Source: QQWI01 sp964522015 (GTDB lineage Bacteria; Bacillota; Clostridia; Peptostreptococcales; Acidaminobacteraceae). Taken from it: a stretch of DNA of 64,000 nt. The first letter of the stretch is position 1. The number at the start of each line of letters is the position of its first letter. Shown piece by piece: positions 35,305 to 43,697 of the stretch. Location: NCBI GenBank assembly GCA_964522015.1, contig CAZFST010000009.1, forward strand, positions 62,001-126,000, given 5' to 3'. The notes beneath the pieces are model-generated. The model ran no database searches, was not told where the DNA came from, and worked only from the letters and a program-made list of their open reading frames with translations. The translations under genes were made by a program, and so were the position numbers.

Positions 35305-35402
35305 GACTCAGGGGGACGTGCACCGCGAGTCATTTTTGTAATGGTTGACTCTATCGCGAGTCACCTTTTAAAAGCGACTCACGGTGCACGTCCCCCTGAG
35401 TC
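35305..35402. repeat. REP-like hairpin element, copy 2
   Basis: 21-base perfect outer arms (35305-35325 and 35382-35402) containing the same GGGGGACGTGCACC core as copy 1, with internal repeats of CGCGAGTCA between them. It stands in the leader, about ten bases upstream of the response-regulator ribosome site, so it would be transcribed as a long hairpin if the promoter is further upstream. Confidence 0.85.
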
Positions 35403-35566
35403 ACTACTGCTAAAATTATCATATCAATAAATTGTGACGAAAGGTAGTGCATAAATCTTACAAGTTTCTTACGAGATATGCAAAAAGCCAAGAAGGGATG
35501 TTGGTCACATCTGTTCTTGGCTAATTTTAAGTTTATAGTGTTTTTTTGAATTACTTTTGATTAGAT

Positions 35567-35818
35567 CTAGAAAATCATTTGGCGGACGGTCACGCTTTCA
35601 AGATGGCTCAGTTCGTGTTCAAATTTAGCGAGTTCGTCCTCTTGTTGGGATAGAAACTCTAAAATGATCAAGCCTTTTGAACTACACTGCCCCTCAATGG
35701 CGGTCTCGTGTAATCCTAGTCTAGTTTTGATCAGACAGCCGTACTTGGTTAAAAGTTCTTGTACTTTTAATGCTTCATGTTCACGGTCGCCAATCTGAAT
35801 ACCCATAATTGTTCTCAT
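35567..35818 (-). CDS. TM1266-type hydrogenase-system regulator
   Basis: An 83-residue ACT-like protein (MGIQIGDREHEALKVQELLTKYG...LIILEFLSQQEDELAKFEHEL). It matches the small family often annotated as iron-only hydrogenase system putative regulator, which has a ferredoxin-like fold and usually lies near HydEFG or [FeFe] hydrogenase genes. None of those is in this window. GGGAGG precedes the ATG at 35818; the earlier ATG at 35842 has no ribosome site. It lies 132 bases after the kinase at 35951. Its molecular role is not established. Confidence 0.75.
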   Translation of the reverse strand: MRTIMGIQIGDREHEALKVQELLTKYGCLIKTRLGLHETAIEGQCSSKGLIILEFLSQQEDELAKFEHELSHLESVTVRQMIF

Positions 35819-35950
35819 CAATAACCTCCCAGTTAAGCGCAATTAGCCATGAAAGAAGGCAAGACTCTAAAATCAATAAGTCTGACAATCTTCTGCATAG
35901 CCTATTTACCCCTTTCATTTCATACCAATCAAGAACCTTAATGATAGGTA

Positions 35951-37564
35951 TTAAGAATCTTGATGATTGGTATCATGGTAAGGCGTATCGCTTTGTGGTA
36001 ACCAAACTGTAAATGTTGTTCCAGAACCGAATGCACTTTCAACTGTAATGTTACCATGATGTAGATTGACGATCTGTTGTGCGATAGATAGACCTAAACC
36101 GAAGCCACCTGTATCCCTTGAACGGGAAACATCCTCCCGGTAAAAACGGTCGAATATATGTTTAATAGCCTCGGGGCTAATCCCTGAACCAGTATCCGTG
36201 ACTTTTAAACACAAGGCGTGACGACCAAACCGTTTATAACCCCGGGGGGTCTTTAAAGATTTAAGTGAAATTGCCACTTCACCCCGGTTAGGTGTGTACT
36301 TTATAGCATTGTCTATGATAACAGTGACCACGGATTCCAATAATTTTTGATCCCCTAAAGCGTAGAGTTTGTCAGGGATATCAGTCACTAAAGTGATTTC
36401 CTTTTGATTAGCCAATGGTTTAATCATATCGCTCAAATTTTGGCAAAGAGATGAAAAATCAATCCTCGCCATGGCTAGATTTGTTTTTTGCTCATCTGAC
36501 CTTGCTAGAAATAGCAGTTGATTGACTAACGACTGTAAACGAACCGCTTCTTCTTTTATATCATTTGCTAACTGTTTTTGAAAAACAGAGTCTTCTTGAA
36601 TTTCGTTACTGAGTGCATCAGCAGATAACATGACAACGCTTAGTGGTGTACGGAGTTCGTGAGAAGCGTTGGCCGCAAAGGCCTGCTTGGCTTCGTATGC
36701 TGCCCTAACAGGTTTAATGCTTCTGCCTGCTAAGATATAACCAAGTAGCACGGAGATTAATACACCTGCTATCGTACTGAGTACTAGTATTTTGAGTAAA
36801 TTGTCCAGGGTGGTATAAGCCACAGAAATATCTTTTCCAACTACATAATAACCAAATGTTTTTTGTTTAATTTGCACAGGCATTTTTGCTAGTAAATAGT
36901 ATATCTCTTTACCTTTGTCAACTTCTATCACTCGTGGTTGCGCACCAGAGTCAAGAGCAAGGCCCTGTTCCGTGAGGGTGCGCCGAAGTGACGTGTCTAA
37001 TGCCAAACCTTTGACCCGCTGATTCTGTGGATTAAAAATCATATAGTAATCAAAATCAACAACCGCAGCAGGAATTTGAAGTTCTTCAATTGTTAGGACA
37101 GATAATTCTTCTTCCGTAATTTCGTTACCTTCTGCAGGACTTGTGGTAAGTTCTGGTACCTTCGTTTGTTCTTCTTGTTCAACTTCTTCGGTCTTAGTTA
37201 ATTGAGTTTGTTGTTCCTCAGACTTATCATCCTCAATTTTATGATCCTCAGTCTTGATTTCTTCTGTCTTATTCTCTTCAGGTTTGTTCTCATCTGTCTT
37301 ATTTACTTCCGAGTCCTCACTGCTATCGTCGGATTCATCATCGGTTTTGCTGGCCACTAAATTTTCCAATGAGGAGTCATCACTTTGTGGTTCGTACCAT
37401 TCTGTACTCTTGATGCCCTTAAGCATGTTGCTAACCTCGGAAGCCATTTGATAAGCGTTATACTCGACCATCAAAAAATAAACGCTACCATTAGTGGCCA
37501 GCAAAATGGCGATTAAGATCAGGGTGTAAGTGATGGTCAGTTTAATTTGCAATTGCTTAAACAT
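35951..37564 (-). CDS. Membrane sensor histidine kinase with repetitive acidic sensor loop
   Basis: A 537-residue kinase. Membrane helix one is at about 10-35 and membrane helix two at about 255-280, with a large extracytoplasmic loop between them. The H box is NASHELRTPLSVVMLSADAL, and the ATPase domain shows NAIKYTP, DTGSGI and GGFGLGLSIAQQIV. Residues ~60-150 of the loop are highly acidic, and residues 88-117 are six pentapeptide repeats of the type NKTEE. It starts at 37564, one base after the stop region of the response regulator, with GGAGG upstream. It is partner of the regulator at 37566 and possibly senses conditions linked to the cytochrome-b5 protein. Confidence 0.92.
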   Translation of the reverse strand: MFKQLQIKLTITYTLILIAILLATNGSVYFLMVEYNAYQMASEVSNMLKGIKSTEWYEPQSDDSSLENLVASKTDDESDDSSEDSEVNKTDENKPEENKTEEIKTEDHKIEDDKSEEQQTQLTKTEEVEQEEQTKVPELTTSPAEGNEITEEELSVLTIEELQIPAAVVDFDYYMIFNPQNQRVKGLALDTSLRRTLTEQGLALDSGAQPRVIEVDKGKEIYYLLAKMPVQIKQKTFGYYVVGKDISVAYTTLDNLLKILVLSTIAGVLISVLLGYILAGRSIKPVRAAYEAKQAFAANASHELRTPLSVVMLSADALSNEIQEDSVFQKQLANDIKEEAVRLQSLVNQLLFLARSDEQKTNLAMARIDFSSLCQNLSDMIKPLANQKEITLVTDIPDKLYALGDQKLLESVVTVIIDNAIKYTPNRGEVAISLKSLKTPRGYKRFGRHALCLKVTDTGSGISPEAIKHIFDRFYREDVSRSRDTGGFGLGLSIAQQIVNLHHGNITVESAFGSGTTFTVWLPQSDTPYHDTNHQDS

Positions 37565-37565
37565 T

Positions 37566-38237
37566 TCAAACCTCCACTTTGTAGCCCACACCCCTTACGT
37601 TGCGGATAACGTCGGCATTCGTATTAGCATTGATTTTTTTTCTGAGTAGACGAATGAATGCATCAAGATTATTTTGAGAAATATCACCATCAACCCCCCA
37701 GACTTTGTCAATGAGTGTTTCTCTAGGTACCACATGGCCATTGTTATCTAGTAATAGACTGAATAATTGATATTCCTTTAATGATAGCAATAAATCATCG
37801 GTTTTAAAGGCAATTCGCTTTTCCGTCCGGTCTAACATAAAGTCCCCAATTTGCTCTAATTGGGGTTTTATTTTTTGGGAACTCCTTCTACCTAGCGCTT
37901 TGAGCCTTGCGCTTAGCTCTTCAAAGGCAAAAGGCTTGACTAAGTAGTCATCCGCCCCCGCCTCGAGTCCTTCTATTTTATTTTCCAGTGTGTCCTTTGC
38001 GGTTAACATTAAAATACCACCGCTGAACCCATTCTCTCTCATTTGTCTACAAACGGAAATGCCGGTTTGACCCGGCATCATCCAATCCAATATGGCAATA
38101 TCGTAGGTTGCTCGCTGTGCAAATAATGCTGCTTCTGTGCCATCACTTGCATAGTCAACTTGATAGCCTTCTTGTTTGAGTAAATGAACTAAGAGATTGG
38201 CAATTTTAAGATCATCTTCTGCAAGTAGAATGAGCAT
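37566..38237 (-). CDS. OmpR-family response regulator
   Basis: A 223-residue receiver plus winged-helix regulator. The acidic pair AEDD, phospho-acceptor LDWMMPGQTG and LVKPFAFEEL lysine are present; the DNA-binding domain ends with the family motif IRNVRGVGYKVEV. It sits 20 bases after the cytochrome-b5 gene and directly before its cognate kinase, so the three genes probably form one operon and the b5 protein may be both a target and an input of the system. Confidence 0.94.
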   Translation of the reverse strand: MLILLAEDDLKIANLLVHLLKQEGYQVDYASDGTEAALFAQRATYDIAILDWMMPGQTGISVCRQMRENGFSGGILMLTAKDTLENKIEGLEAGADDYLVKPFAFEELSARLKALGRRSSQKIKPQLEQIGDFMLDRTEKRIAFKTDDLLLSLKEYQLFSLLLDNNGHVVPRETLIDKVWGVDGDISQNNLDAFIRLLRKKINANTNADVIRNVRGVGYKVEV

Positions 38238-38257
38238 ATTTAACCTTTCTGGATTGC

Positions 38258-39331
38258 TTAGTCGTCGTCACCTTCGTCACTGTCATCATCGTGATCATCG
38301 TCATCGTCTTCATGGTCGTCATCATCCCTAGCCATAGAACCAGTATTGGCACTACTGCTAGCAATAGAAGCTATTGTATTTTTTGGCACAGATACTGTTG
38401 TTCCAGAAAGACCTTTTATATCGTCACCCATTTTTGCGACTACAGGTAATTGGGCAAGTAGGGATTTTGCATGGGGGGAGTTTGCAAATGCATTGGTCAC
38501 ATCAGCCCCGGCAGTGACACCTTTATGGCTACCATTTACCCAACTGCGATTGGCTGAAACGTCATAGATGACACCGCTGACAGCTATAAAAGCTTGTTTG
38601 CCATTTTTTCCGTTGAAATTAGCTAGATAATTGACTGTCCACTTTTGTGCTACTGTTGTTGGATTCAATGTAGCTACTGTCTGTTGTGACTTAACGATAC
38701 CAACAGGGGCTACAGCGGTGACTTTAGCAGCTGGTAATACAGCGCTCACTTTAGCAGCTGGTAATTGGGTGGGTGCAGCTGTAACGGCTAAACCTTTTAC
38801 CACATCCCCCATTTTAGCCACAACTGGCAGGGTTTTTAGTAAGGCTTTTGCATGGGGAGATCCTTCAAAAGCATTTGTGACATCGGCTCCAGCTGTGATA
38901 CCTTTGTGTTTTCCATTTGTCCAGTTTGGATCTTTAGTGACATCGTAGACGGTACCAAATACTGCAATATACGTGGGTTTGCCGTTCTTTCCATTAAAGG
39001 TTGCTAGATAAGCTGCATCCCACTTCTGTGTAACTTGGATGATTTGTTGCGTTGGTGTACTTTGTTGTGCTGAAGGACTTTGTGCTACTGATGGGTTCTG
39101 CGCTACCGGAGCACTAAGTGCAATTGCAGATTCAGGGATATTAGCTTGCTGCTGTGCACCGGTATCTCCCAGTGCCACGGATTCTTCAGAAATCATCACT
39201 TGGCTATTAAAAATAGTTTCGTTTGCTGCATCTAAATCAGCTTGCAATTGACGAATTTGATTGGCACCTACAAAACCTGTTAACATTAATGAAACTACTA
39301 CAAATGTACTGATTAAGTTTCTCATTTTCAT
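38258..39331 (-). CDS. Exported protein with two cytochrome-b5-like domains and Asp-rich tail
   Basis: A 357-residue protein with an N-terminal signal or anchor helix (about 5-23) and a low-complexity linker (~55-100). Cytochrome-b5-like domain 1 is at ~104-180 and domain 2 at ~230-307. Each has YLAxFNGKNGK, a VxYDV core, GxHKGxTAGADVTNAF and SPHAK. The candidate haem-ligand histidines are His142/His160 and His269/His287. The last 22 residues are almost all Asp with a few His (from about 336), suggesting cation binding. Many bacterial members of this family are predicted to bind haem; function here is unproven. AGGAGG precedes the ATG. It is first gene of a two-component operon. Confidence 0.88.
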   Translation of the reverse strand: MKMRNLISTFVVVSLMLTGFVGANQIRQLQADLDAANETIFNSQVMISEESVALGDTGAQQQANIPESAIALSAPVAQNPSVAQSPSAQQSTPTQQIIQVTQKWDAAYLATFNGKNGKPTYIAVFGTVYDVTKDPNWTNGKHKGITAGADVTNAFEGSPHAKALLKTLPVVAKMGDVVKGLAVTAAPTQLPAAKVSAVLPAAKVTAVAPVGIVKSQQTVATLNPTTVAQKWTVNYLANFNGKNGKQAFIAVSGVIYDVSANRSWVNGSHKGVTAGADVTNAFANSPHAKSLLAQLPVVAKMGDDIKGLSGTTVSVPKNTIASIASSSANTGSMARDDDDHEDDDDDHDDDSDEGDDD

Positions 39332-39345
39332 ATGTGGCCTCCTAT

Positions 39346-39381
39346 GGATTAATACATTAATCCTCCTATGGATTAATTAAG
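39346..39381 (-). repeat. Duplicated ribosome-binding segment with a two-codon mini-ORF
   Basis: The segment CCTCCTATGGATTAAT occurs twice just upstream of the cytochrome-b5 gene. On the coding strand this gives two AGGAGG sites. The outer one is followed four bases later by ATG TAT TAA, a two-codon reading frame ending before the inner site. Confidence 0.75.
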
Positions 39382-39502
39382 ATCTTAATCCTAGTATAGG
39401 CCACGATTCTGAAATCCATCTGAAAGAGAAAGCTGCTACAAAAAAATCATATATAATACTTTTAATACTTATACACTTGATTTAAGTCTAAACGTGGTGG
39501 GT

Positions 39503-40588
39503 TCAGTTAATAGTGGTTTTTGTCTCGTGATTTTCTTTATTTAGATAATAGCGTTTGTATGAAGCAACTAATATGACCATGGTGAAAGGTCCCAGTATGA
39601 TGCCTGGAATCCCGAGTAATTTAACACCTAAGTAGAGTCCAAGTAATGTCAGCAGGGGATGGACGCCAATATGACCACCTAGAATTCTGGGTTCAAGCAT
39701 TTGCCTTGTCAGGGTTGTCGTCAGGTATAAAAAGAAAAGTTTAATAACAAGAGCAATTTGTCCACCTACTAATAAGCTAATCATCCAAGGAATATAAAAA
39801 CTAGCGGGGCCAAACATGGGTAGCATATCAACCAAGCCAATACCCAGTGCAAATATGATGGGTTTATCAACTCCAATAATCATTAAACCAATAGCACTAA
39901 TTGTAAAGGTAATGCTCATTAAAGTAAGCTGCGCCTTAATATAACCCCAAATGATAAAGAGAATATCCGTTTTAAAAGATTGAAAATAGACGTTAGACCC
40001 TATGAATTTATCATAATATGGTGCAAAAAGTTGCGCAATCATTTTACGGTCTTTAGTAAAAAAGAATGCGGATAAAATTGTTATGACAATGGAAATCAAG
40101 GCTGTCGGCAAGCTAGAAGCTAATGAAATACCTTTATTGGCTATCATTCCAGCACTTTCTGAAATCATGCTAAAAACACTAGCTAGCCCTTTGGAAATTA
40201 TTGTGGCTGGTGAAAAAGGTAATTGAGTGGACATATCTCCGATTTTGATTGAAAGAGTTTCTCCATATTCGGTTATGGCTTTTGACCACCCTGGAAGCAC
40301 TCTTGAAAGTTCTCCTATGCCAATGATCAAACCCTGAGCCACAAGATAGATGAGATAGCCTATAACGGAAATCAACATCAAAGTCATAATCACAGTGGCC
40401 AAATTATTAGGAATCTTTAACTTTTCGTGTAGAAAATAAACGATAGGCGCTACCAATTTTGAAATAAAATAACCTATTATAAAGGGTAGAAACAAAAAGA
40501 ACATTTTAATACTTAGATAATAAATTAAAATAATGCCACCTATAATTACAAATAGAGTAGCGAGTTTATTCAGTGCAATATTATTCAT
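39503..40588 (-). CDS. AI-2E/YtvI-family membrane protein
   Basis: A 361-residue protein with seven or eight membrane segments in the pattern of the AI-2E transporter (PerM) superfamily. The closest description is the sporulation membrane protein YtvI: FFLFLPFIIGYFISKLVAPIV at the N terminus and the C-terminal GGHIGVHPLLTLLGLYLGVKLLGIPGIILGPF. GGAGG precedes the ATG at 40588, so the 10-codon upstream extension is not used. Whether it works in sporulation or in solute transport cannot be told. It is monocistronic. Confidence 0.85.
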   Translation of the reverse strand: MNNIALNKLATLFVIIGGIILIYYLSIKMFFLFLPFIIGYFISKLVAPIVYFLHEKLKIPNNLATVIMTLMLISVIGYLIYLVAQGLIIGIGELSRVLPGWSKAITEYGETLSIKIGDMSTQLPFSPATIISKGLASVFSMISESAGMIANKGISLASSLPTALISIVITILSAFFFTKDRKMIAQLFAPYYDKFIGSNVYFQSFKTDILFIIWGYIKAQLTLMSITFTISAIGLMIIGVDKPIIFALGIGLVDMLPMFGPASFYIPWMISLLVGGQIALVIKLFFLYLTTTLTRQMLEPRILGGHIGVHPLLTLLGLYLGVKLLGIPGIILGPFTMVILVASYKRYYLNKENHETKTTIN

Positions 40589-40755
40589 TGGGTCCCTCCG
40601 ATCTTTCTTTTTTATCATATCACTGAATGCGTCCTGTCACAACGCCTAAATATTTGCTATTTCACCAGCTGCGTGCACAGGCTACTTTTGTTGCAAATAC
40701 TCACGTTTTATTATTTATACTAAACACACATGGACTCAGCACGAACCCAGCGCAT

Positions 40756-40843
40756 ATATATCCAATATATATCCAACATATATTCAACATATTTCTAACA
40801 TAAACTTAACTTATATTTTACATAAACTTAACAATAGGTTAGA
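40756..40843 (+). promoter_or_regulatory. Array of eight 11-bp Pho-box-like repeats
   Basis: Eight contiguous 11-base units start at 40756, 40767, 40778, 40789, 40800, 40811, 40822 and 40833. The first units read ATATATCCAAC, drifting to ATAAACTTAAC. The TTAACA-like core at 11-base spacing is the geometry of PhoP/PhoB boxes. The array ends about 80 bases before the start codon of a Na/phosphate cotransporter gene, which fits phosphate control. Confidence 0.75.
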
Positions 40844-40924
40844 CTGTTTGAGTATAGGTTTAACAACCATGTAAACCTTGGAGGTTGTTACGTTCCATAA
40901 GCAAACAATTTAGGAGGAACAACG

Positions 40925-42547
40925 ATGTCAATTGCATTGCAAATTGGGATAGGCGTACTTGGCGGTTTAGGACTTTTTATTTATGGCATGCACTTAATGG
41001 CAGCAGGGCTTCAAAAGGCGGCTGGCAAAAAACTCGAAAGAATCATCGGTATTCTAACTAAAAATACCTTCATTGGCGTTTTGGTAGGTGCAGGCGTTAC
41101 AGCCGTTATTCAATCCAGTTCTGCCACCACAGTTATGGTAGTGGGCTTTGTTAATGCCGGTATTATGAACTTATCCCAGGCAGTAGGTCTGATTATGGGT
41201 GCCAATATTGGTACCACCATGACGGCGCAAATTGTTTCTTTTAAACTGGAAGCCTTTGCACCAATTGCCGTCGGTGTTGGTATGATGGCATTGATGGTTA
41301 GTAAAAAACAACGAAATAAACACATTGCAGAAATCCTTTTAGGTTTTGGTATTCTTTTTATCGGAATGGAATTTTTAAAAGATGCCCTTGATCCGCTAAA
41401 AGAAGTTGAATGGTTCGAAAATCTTTTGATTAGTTTTGGTACGAATCCAATACTCGGCCTTCTTGTGGGTTTCGGTATGACTTTTATGGTTCAAAGTTCA
41501 AGTGCTTCAATTGGGATGTTGGTTGCACTGGCGTCTAAAGGCTTACTGCCTATTGAAGCGGCTCTGCCAATTCTTTATGGTGATAATATCGGAACTTGTA
41601 CAACCGCCCTTATTGCATCTATTGGCACTAACAAGAATGCTAAGCGCGCGGCAGTGATGCACTTAACTTTTAATGTTGTTGGTTCAGTTATATTTATGTT
41701 AGTCTTGACTACACCAATCAAACTTTTTGTACAAAATCTTGACCCTGGTAATGTACCAAGACAAATTGCCAACTCCCATACCCTGTTTAACTTAATTAAT
41801 GTGATCATCCAACTGCCATTTGCATTCTTATTGATCAAATTTGCAACCTGGTTGGTCCCTGATGGCAAAGAAGGCGAAGTGGCTAAAACCACCAAGTTTA
41901 TTGATTCACGGATCTTGGAAACTCCATCCTTTGCAATGAGCAGCGTTATCAACGAAACTTTGCACATGGGACAACTGACAGTGAAGTCTTTTGAATCCTC
42001 AATGAAATCACTGTTTGAATATAAAGAAGACCATGTTCATACAACTTTTGCCATTGAAAAGGATATCAATATTCTAGAAAAAGAAATCACCGAGTTCTTG
42101 GTACTCTTATCAAATCGGGAAATCACTTCTGAAAATCGAGTACGTGTAGACGCGCTCTTCAATGCTGTAAATGACATCGAGCGAATTGGCGACCATGCTG
42201 ATAACATTGCAGAGCTGGCATTGGATGGTATTGAGAAAGGTATCAAGTTCACACCAGCAGCTCTTGAGGAACTAAAAGAAATGTATGTTTCTTCACTAGA
42301 AGCACTGACTCTAAGCCTTGAATCCATCGAACATGTGGACAGGGATAAAGCACTTAAGGTGATCCAGCTTGAGGAAAAAGTGGACCACCTTGAAAAATCA
42401 TGTCGTAAAAAACACATAAAGCGCCTTAACCGCGCAGAATGTACTGCTGAATCAGGTATTATATTTAATGATATCATTTCAAATATCGAGCGTATTTCTG
42501 ACCTCTCTGCTAACCTTGCCAGATTGGTATTGGATACCGTGGTTTAA
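40925..42547 (+). CDS. Na+/phosphate cotransporter with PhoU-like tail
   Basis: A 540-residue NptA/PNaS-family protein that imports inorganic phosphate with sodium. The duplicated QSSSAT-type motifs are visible (VIQSSSATTVM and VQSSSASIGML), with about eight membrane segments up to ~310. The C-terminal ~200 residues form a helical PhoU-like domain (NDIERIGDHADNIAEL, NIERISDLSANLARL) that probably couples transport to phosphate status. AGGAGG precedes the ATG. The Pho-box array upstream suggests induction by phosphate starvation. Confidence 0.94.
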   Translation: MSIALQIGIGVLGGLGLFIYGMHLMAAGLQKAAGKKLERIIGILTKNTFIGVLVGAGVTAVIQSSSATTVMVVGFVNAGIMNLSQAVGLIMGANIGTTMTAQIVSFKLEAFAPIAVGVGMMALMVSKKQRNKHIAEILLGFGILFIGMEFLKDALDPLKEVEWFENLLISFGTNPILGLLVGFGMTFMVQSSSASIGMLVALASKGLLPIEAALPILYGDNIGTCTTALIASIGTNKNAKRAAVMHLTFNVVGSVIFMLVLTTPIKLFVQNLDPGNVPRQIANSHTLFNLINVIIQLPFAFLLIKFATWLVPDGKEGEVAKTTKFIDSRILETPSFAMSSVINETLHMGQLTVKSFESSMKSLFEYKEDHVHTTFAIEKDINILEKEITEFLVLLSNREITSENRVRVDALFNAVNDIERIGDHADNIAELALDGIEKGIKFTPAALEELKEMYVSSLEALTLSLESIEHVDRDKALKVIQLEEKVDHLEKSCRKKHIKRLNRAECTAESGIIFNDIISNIERISDLSANLARLVLDTVV

Positions 42548-42566
42548 TCCGAATTAGTCAACAACT

Positions 42567-42610
42567 ATAGAAAATGCCCACTGGCCTAATGGCCAGTGGG
42601 CATTTTCTAT
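42567..42610. terminator. Bidirectional terminator between nptA-type gene and mtnA
   Basis: A perfect 20-bp stem with TAAT loop (core GCCCACTGGCC). It lies between convergent genes. T-rich flanks are modest on both strands but the stem is very stable. Confidence 0.88.
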
Positions 42611-42619
42611 GGGTCAAAC

Positions 42620-43696
42620 TCAAACAAACAGTGCTGCAAGGCTTTCAGTATAAGGTGGATACACAATACCCTTTTGTGTGACAATACCTGTAATCAAACT
42701 GGCATCGGTGACATCAAATGACGGATTATAGGTTTTAACACCTGCCGGGGCCATGGGTTTAGCATACCAACTGTCAGTTACTTCTGTGCCTGGACGAAGT
42801 TCTATATGAATATCATCACCCGTTCTTGTATTTAAGTCAATTGTCGACAGCGGTGCATGGACATAAAATGGGATACCATAATGTTTTGCAAGAATCGCCA
42901 CACCGGAGGTACCTATTTTATTCGCGGTATCGCCATTGGCTGCAACCCGATCACAACCTACTAAAACCGCTTGTACCCAACCGTTTTTCATCACAATCGA
43001 TGCCATGTTATCGGTAATCAATGTAACATCAACCCCCGCAGCCTGAAGTTCCCAAGCAGTTAACCGAGCCCCTTGAAGGAGGGGCCTTGTTTCGTCAGCA
43101 AAAACTTTAAAATCATAGCCTTGTTCTAGTCCAAGATAGATTGGCGCTAAGGCTGTACCATATTTTGCAGTCGCAATAGTGCCAGCATTACAATGGGTAA
43201 GCAGTCCCATTCCGGGTTTTAGTAAGGTTAAAGCGTGGGTACCTATGGCGTGGCAAACAGCTTCATCTTCATCCCTTATGGCCTGTGATTCCGCTCTAAG
43301 TACTTTTTTCAATGTCTTCACATCAGATGCCGGATTGGTAGTTAAATAGACTTCAAGGCAATCTGCCATGCGTTCTAGAGCCCAACATAGATTCACTGCG
43401 GTTGGTCGTGCAGTGGCTAAATAGTCTTTTGCATTGTTGAATTCCAATACAAAGTCCTCTATTGTTTGGGCTTCGCTATCTTTGATGGCGATGTAGATGC
43501 CGTATGCGCCTGCAATGCCAATGGCCGGCGCCCCACGAACTTCAAGTTTGTAAATCGCATCCCATACACCTTGTGAATTTATAAGATCTTTGTACAAAGT
43601 TTCACTAGGCAATCGTGTTTGATCCAAAATAATTAAGTGATCATCAGCCGTTAAATAAACGGATTGAAAATCAAGAACAGCTTGCTTTTGTGTCAT
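42620..43696 (-). CDS. mtnA: 5-methylthioribose-1-phosphate isomerase
   Basis: A 358-residue enzyme of the eIF2B-alpha/MtnA fold, converting 5-methylthioribose 1-phosphate (or 5-deoxyribose 1-phosphate) to the ribulose form. Typical stretches are DQTRLP, EVRGAPAIGIAGAYG, THCNAGTIATAKYGTALAP, ADETRPLLQGARLTAWEL and VGCDRVAANGDTANKIGT (catalytic Asp). It starts one base after mtnK, so the two are tightly coupled. It is last in the salvage operon and ends at a terminator shared with the convergent phosphate transporter gene. Confidence 0.96.
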   Translation of the reverse strand: MTQKQAVLDFQSVYLTADDHLIILDQTRLPSETLYKDLINSQGVWDAIYKLEVRGAPAIGIAGAYGIYIAIKDSEAQTIEDFVLEFNNAKDYLATARPTAVNLCWALERMADCLEVYLTTNPASDVKTLKKVLRAESQAIRDEDEAVCHAIGTHALTLLKPGMGLLTHCNAGTIATAKYGTALAPIYLGLEQGYDFKVFADETRPLLQGARLTAWELQAAGVDVTLITDNMASIVMKNGWVQAVLVGCDRVAANGDTANKIGTSGVAILAKHYGIPFYVHAPLSTIDLNTRTGDDIHIELRPGTEVTDSWYAKPMAPAGVKTYNPSFDVTDASLITGIVTQKGIVYPPYTESLAALFV

Positions 43697-43697
43697 C

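Noticed and set aside
34583..35323. Longer start of the response regulator at 35323
   Set aside because: It would translate one arm of the REP-like hairpin; the ATG at 35284 has an ideal GGAGG.
40756..40843. Possible CRISPR-like array
   Set aside because: Units are contiguous 11-mers without spacers; the Pho-box reading explains them better.
42037..42477. 146-codon minus-strand frame opposite the PhoU-like tail of the phosphate transporter
   Set aside because: Serine-rich antisense shadow without a ribosome site; the plus-strand frame has full family homology.
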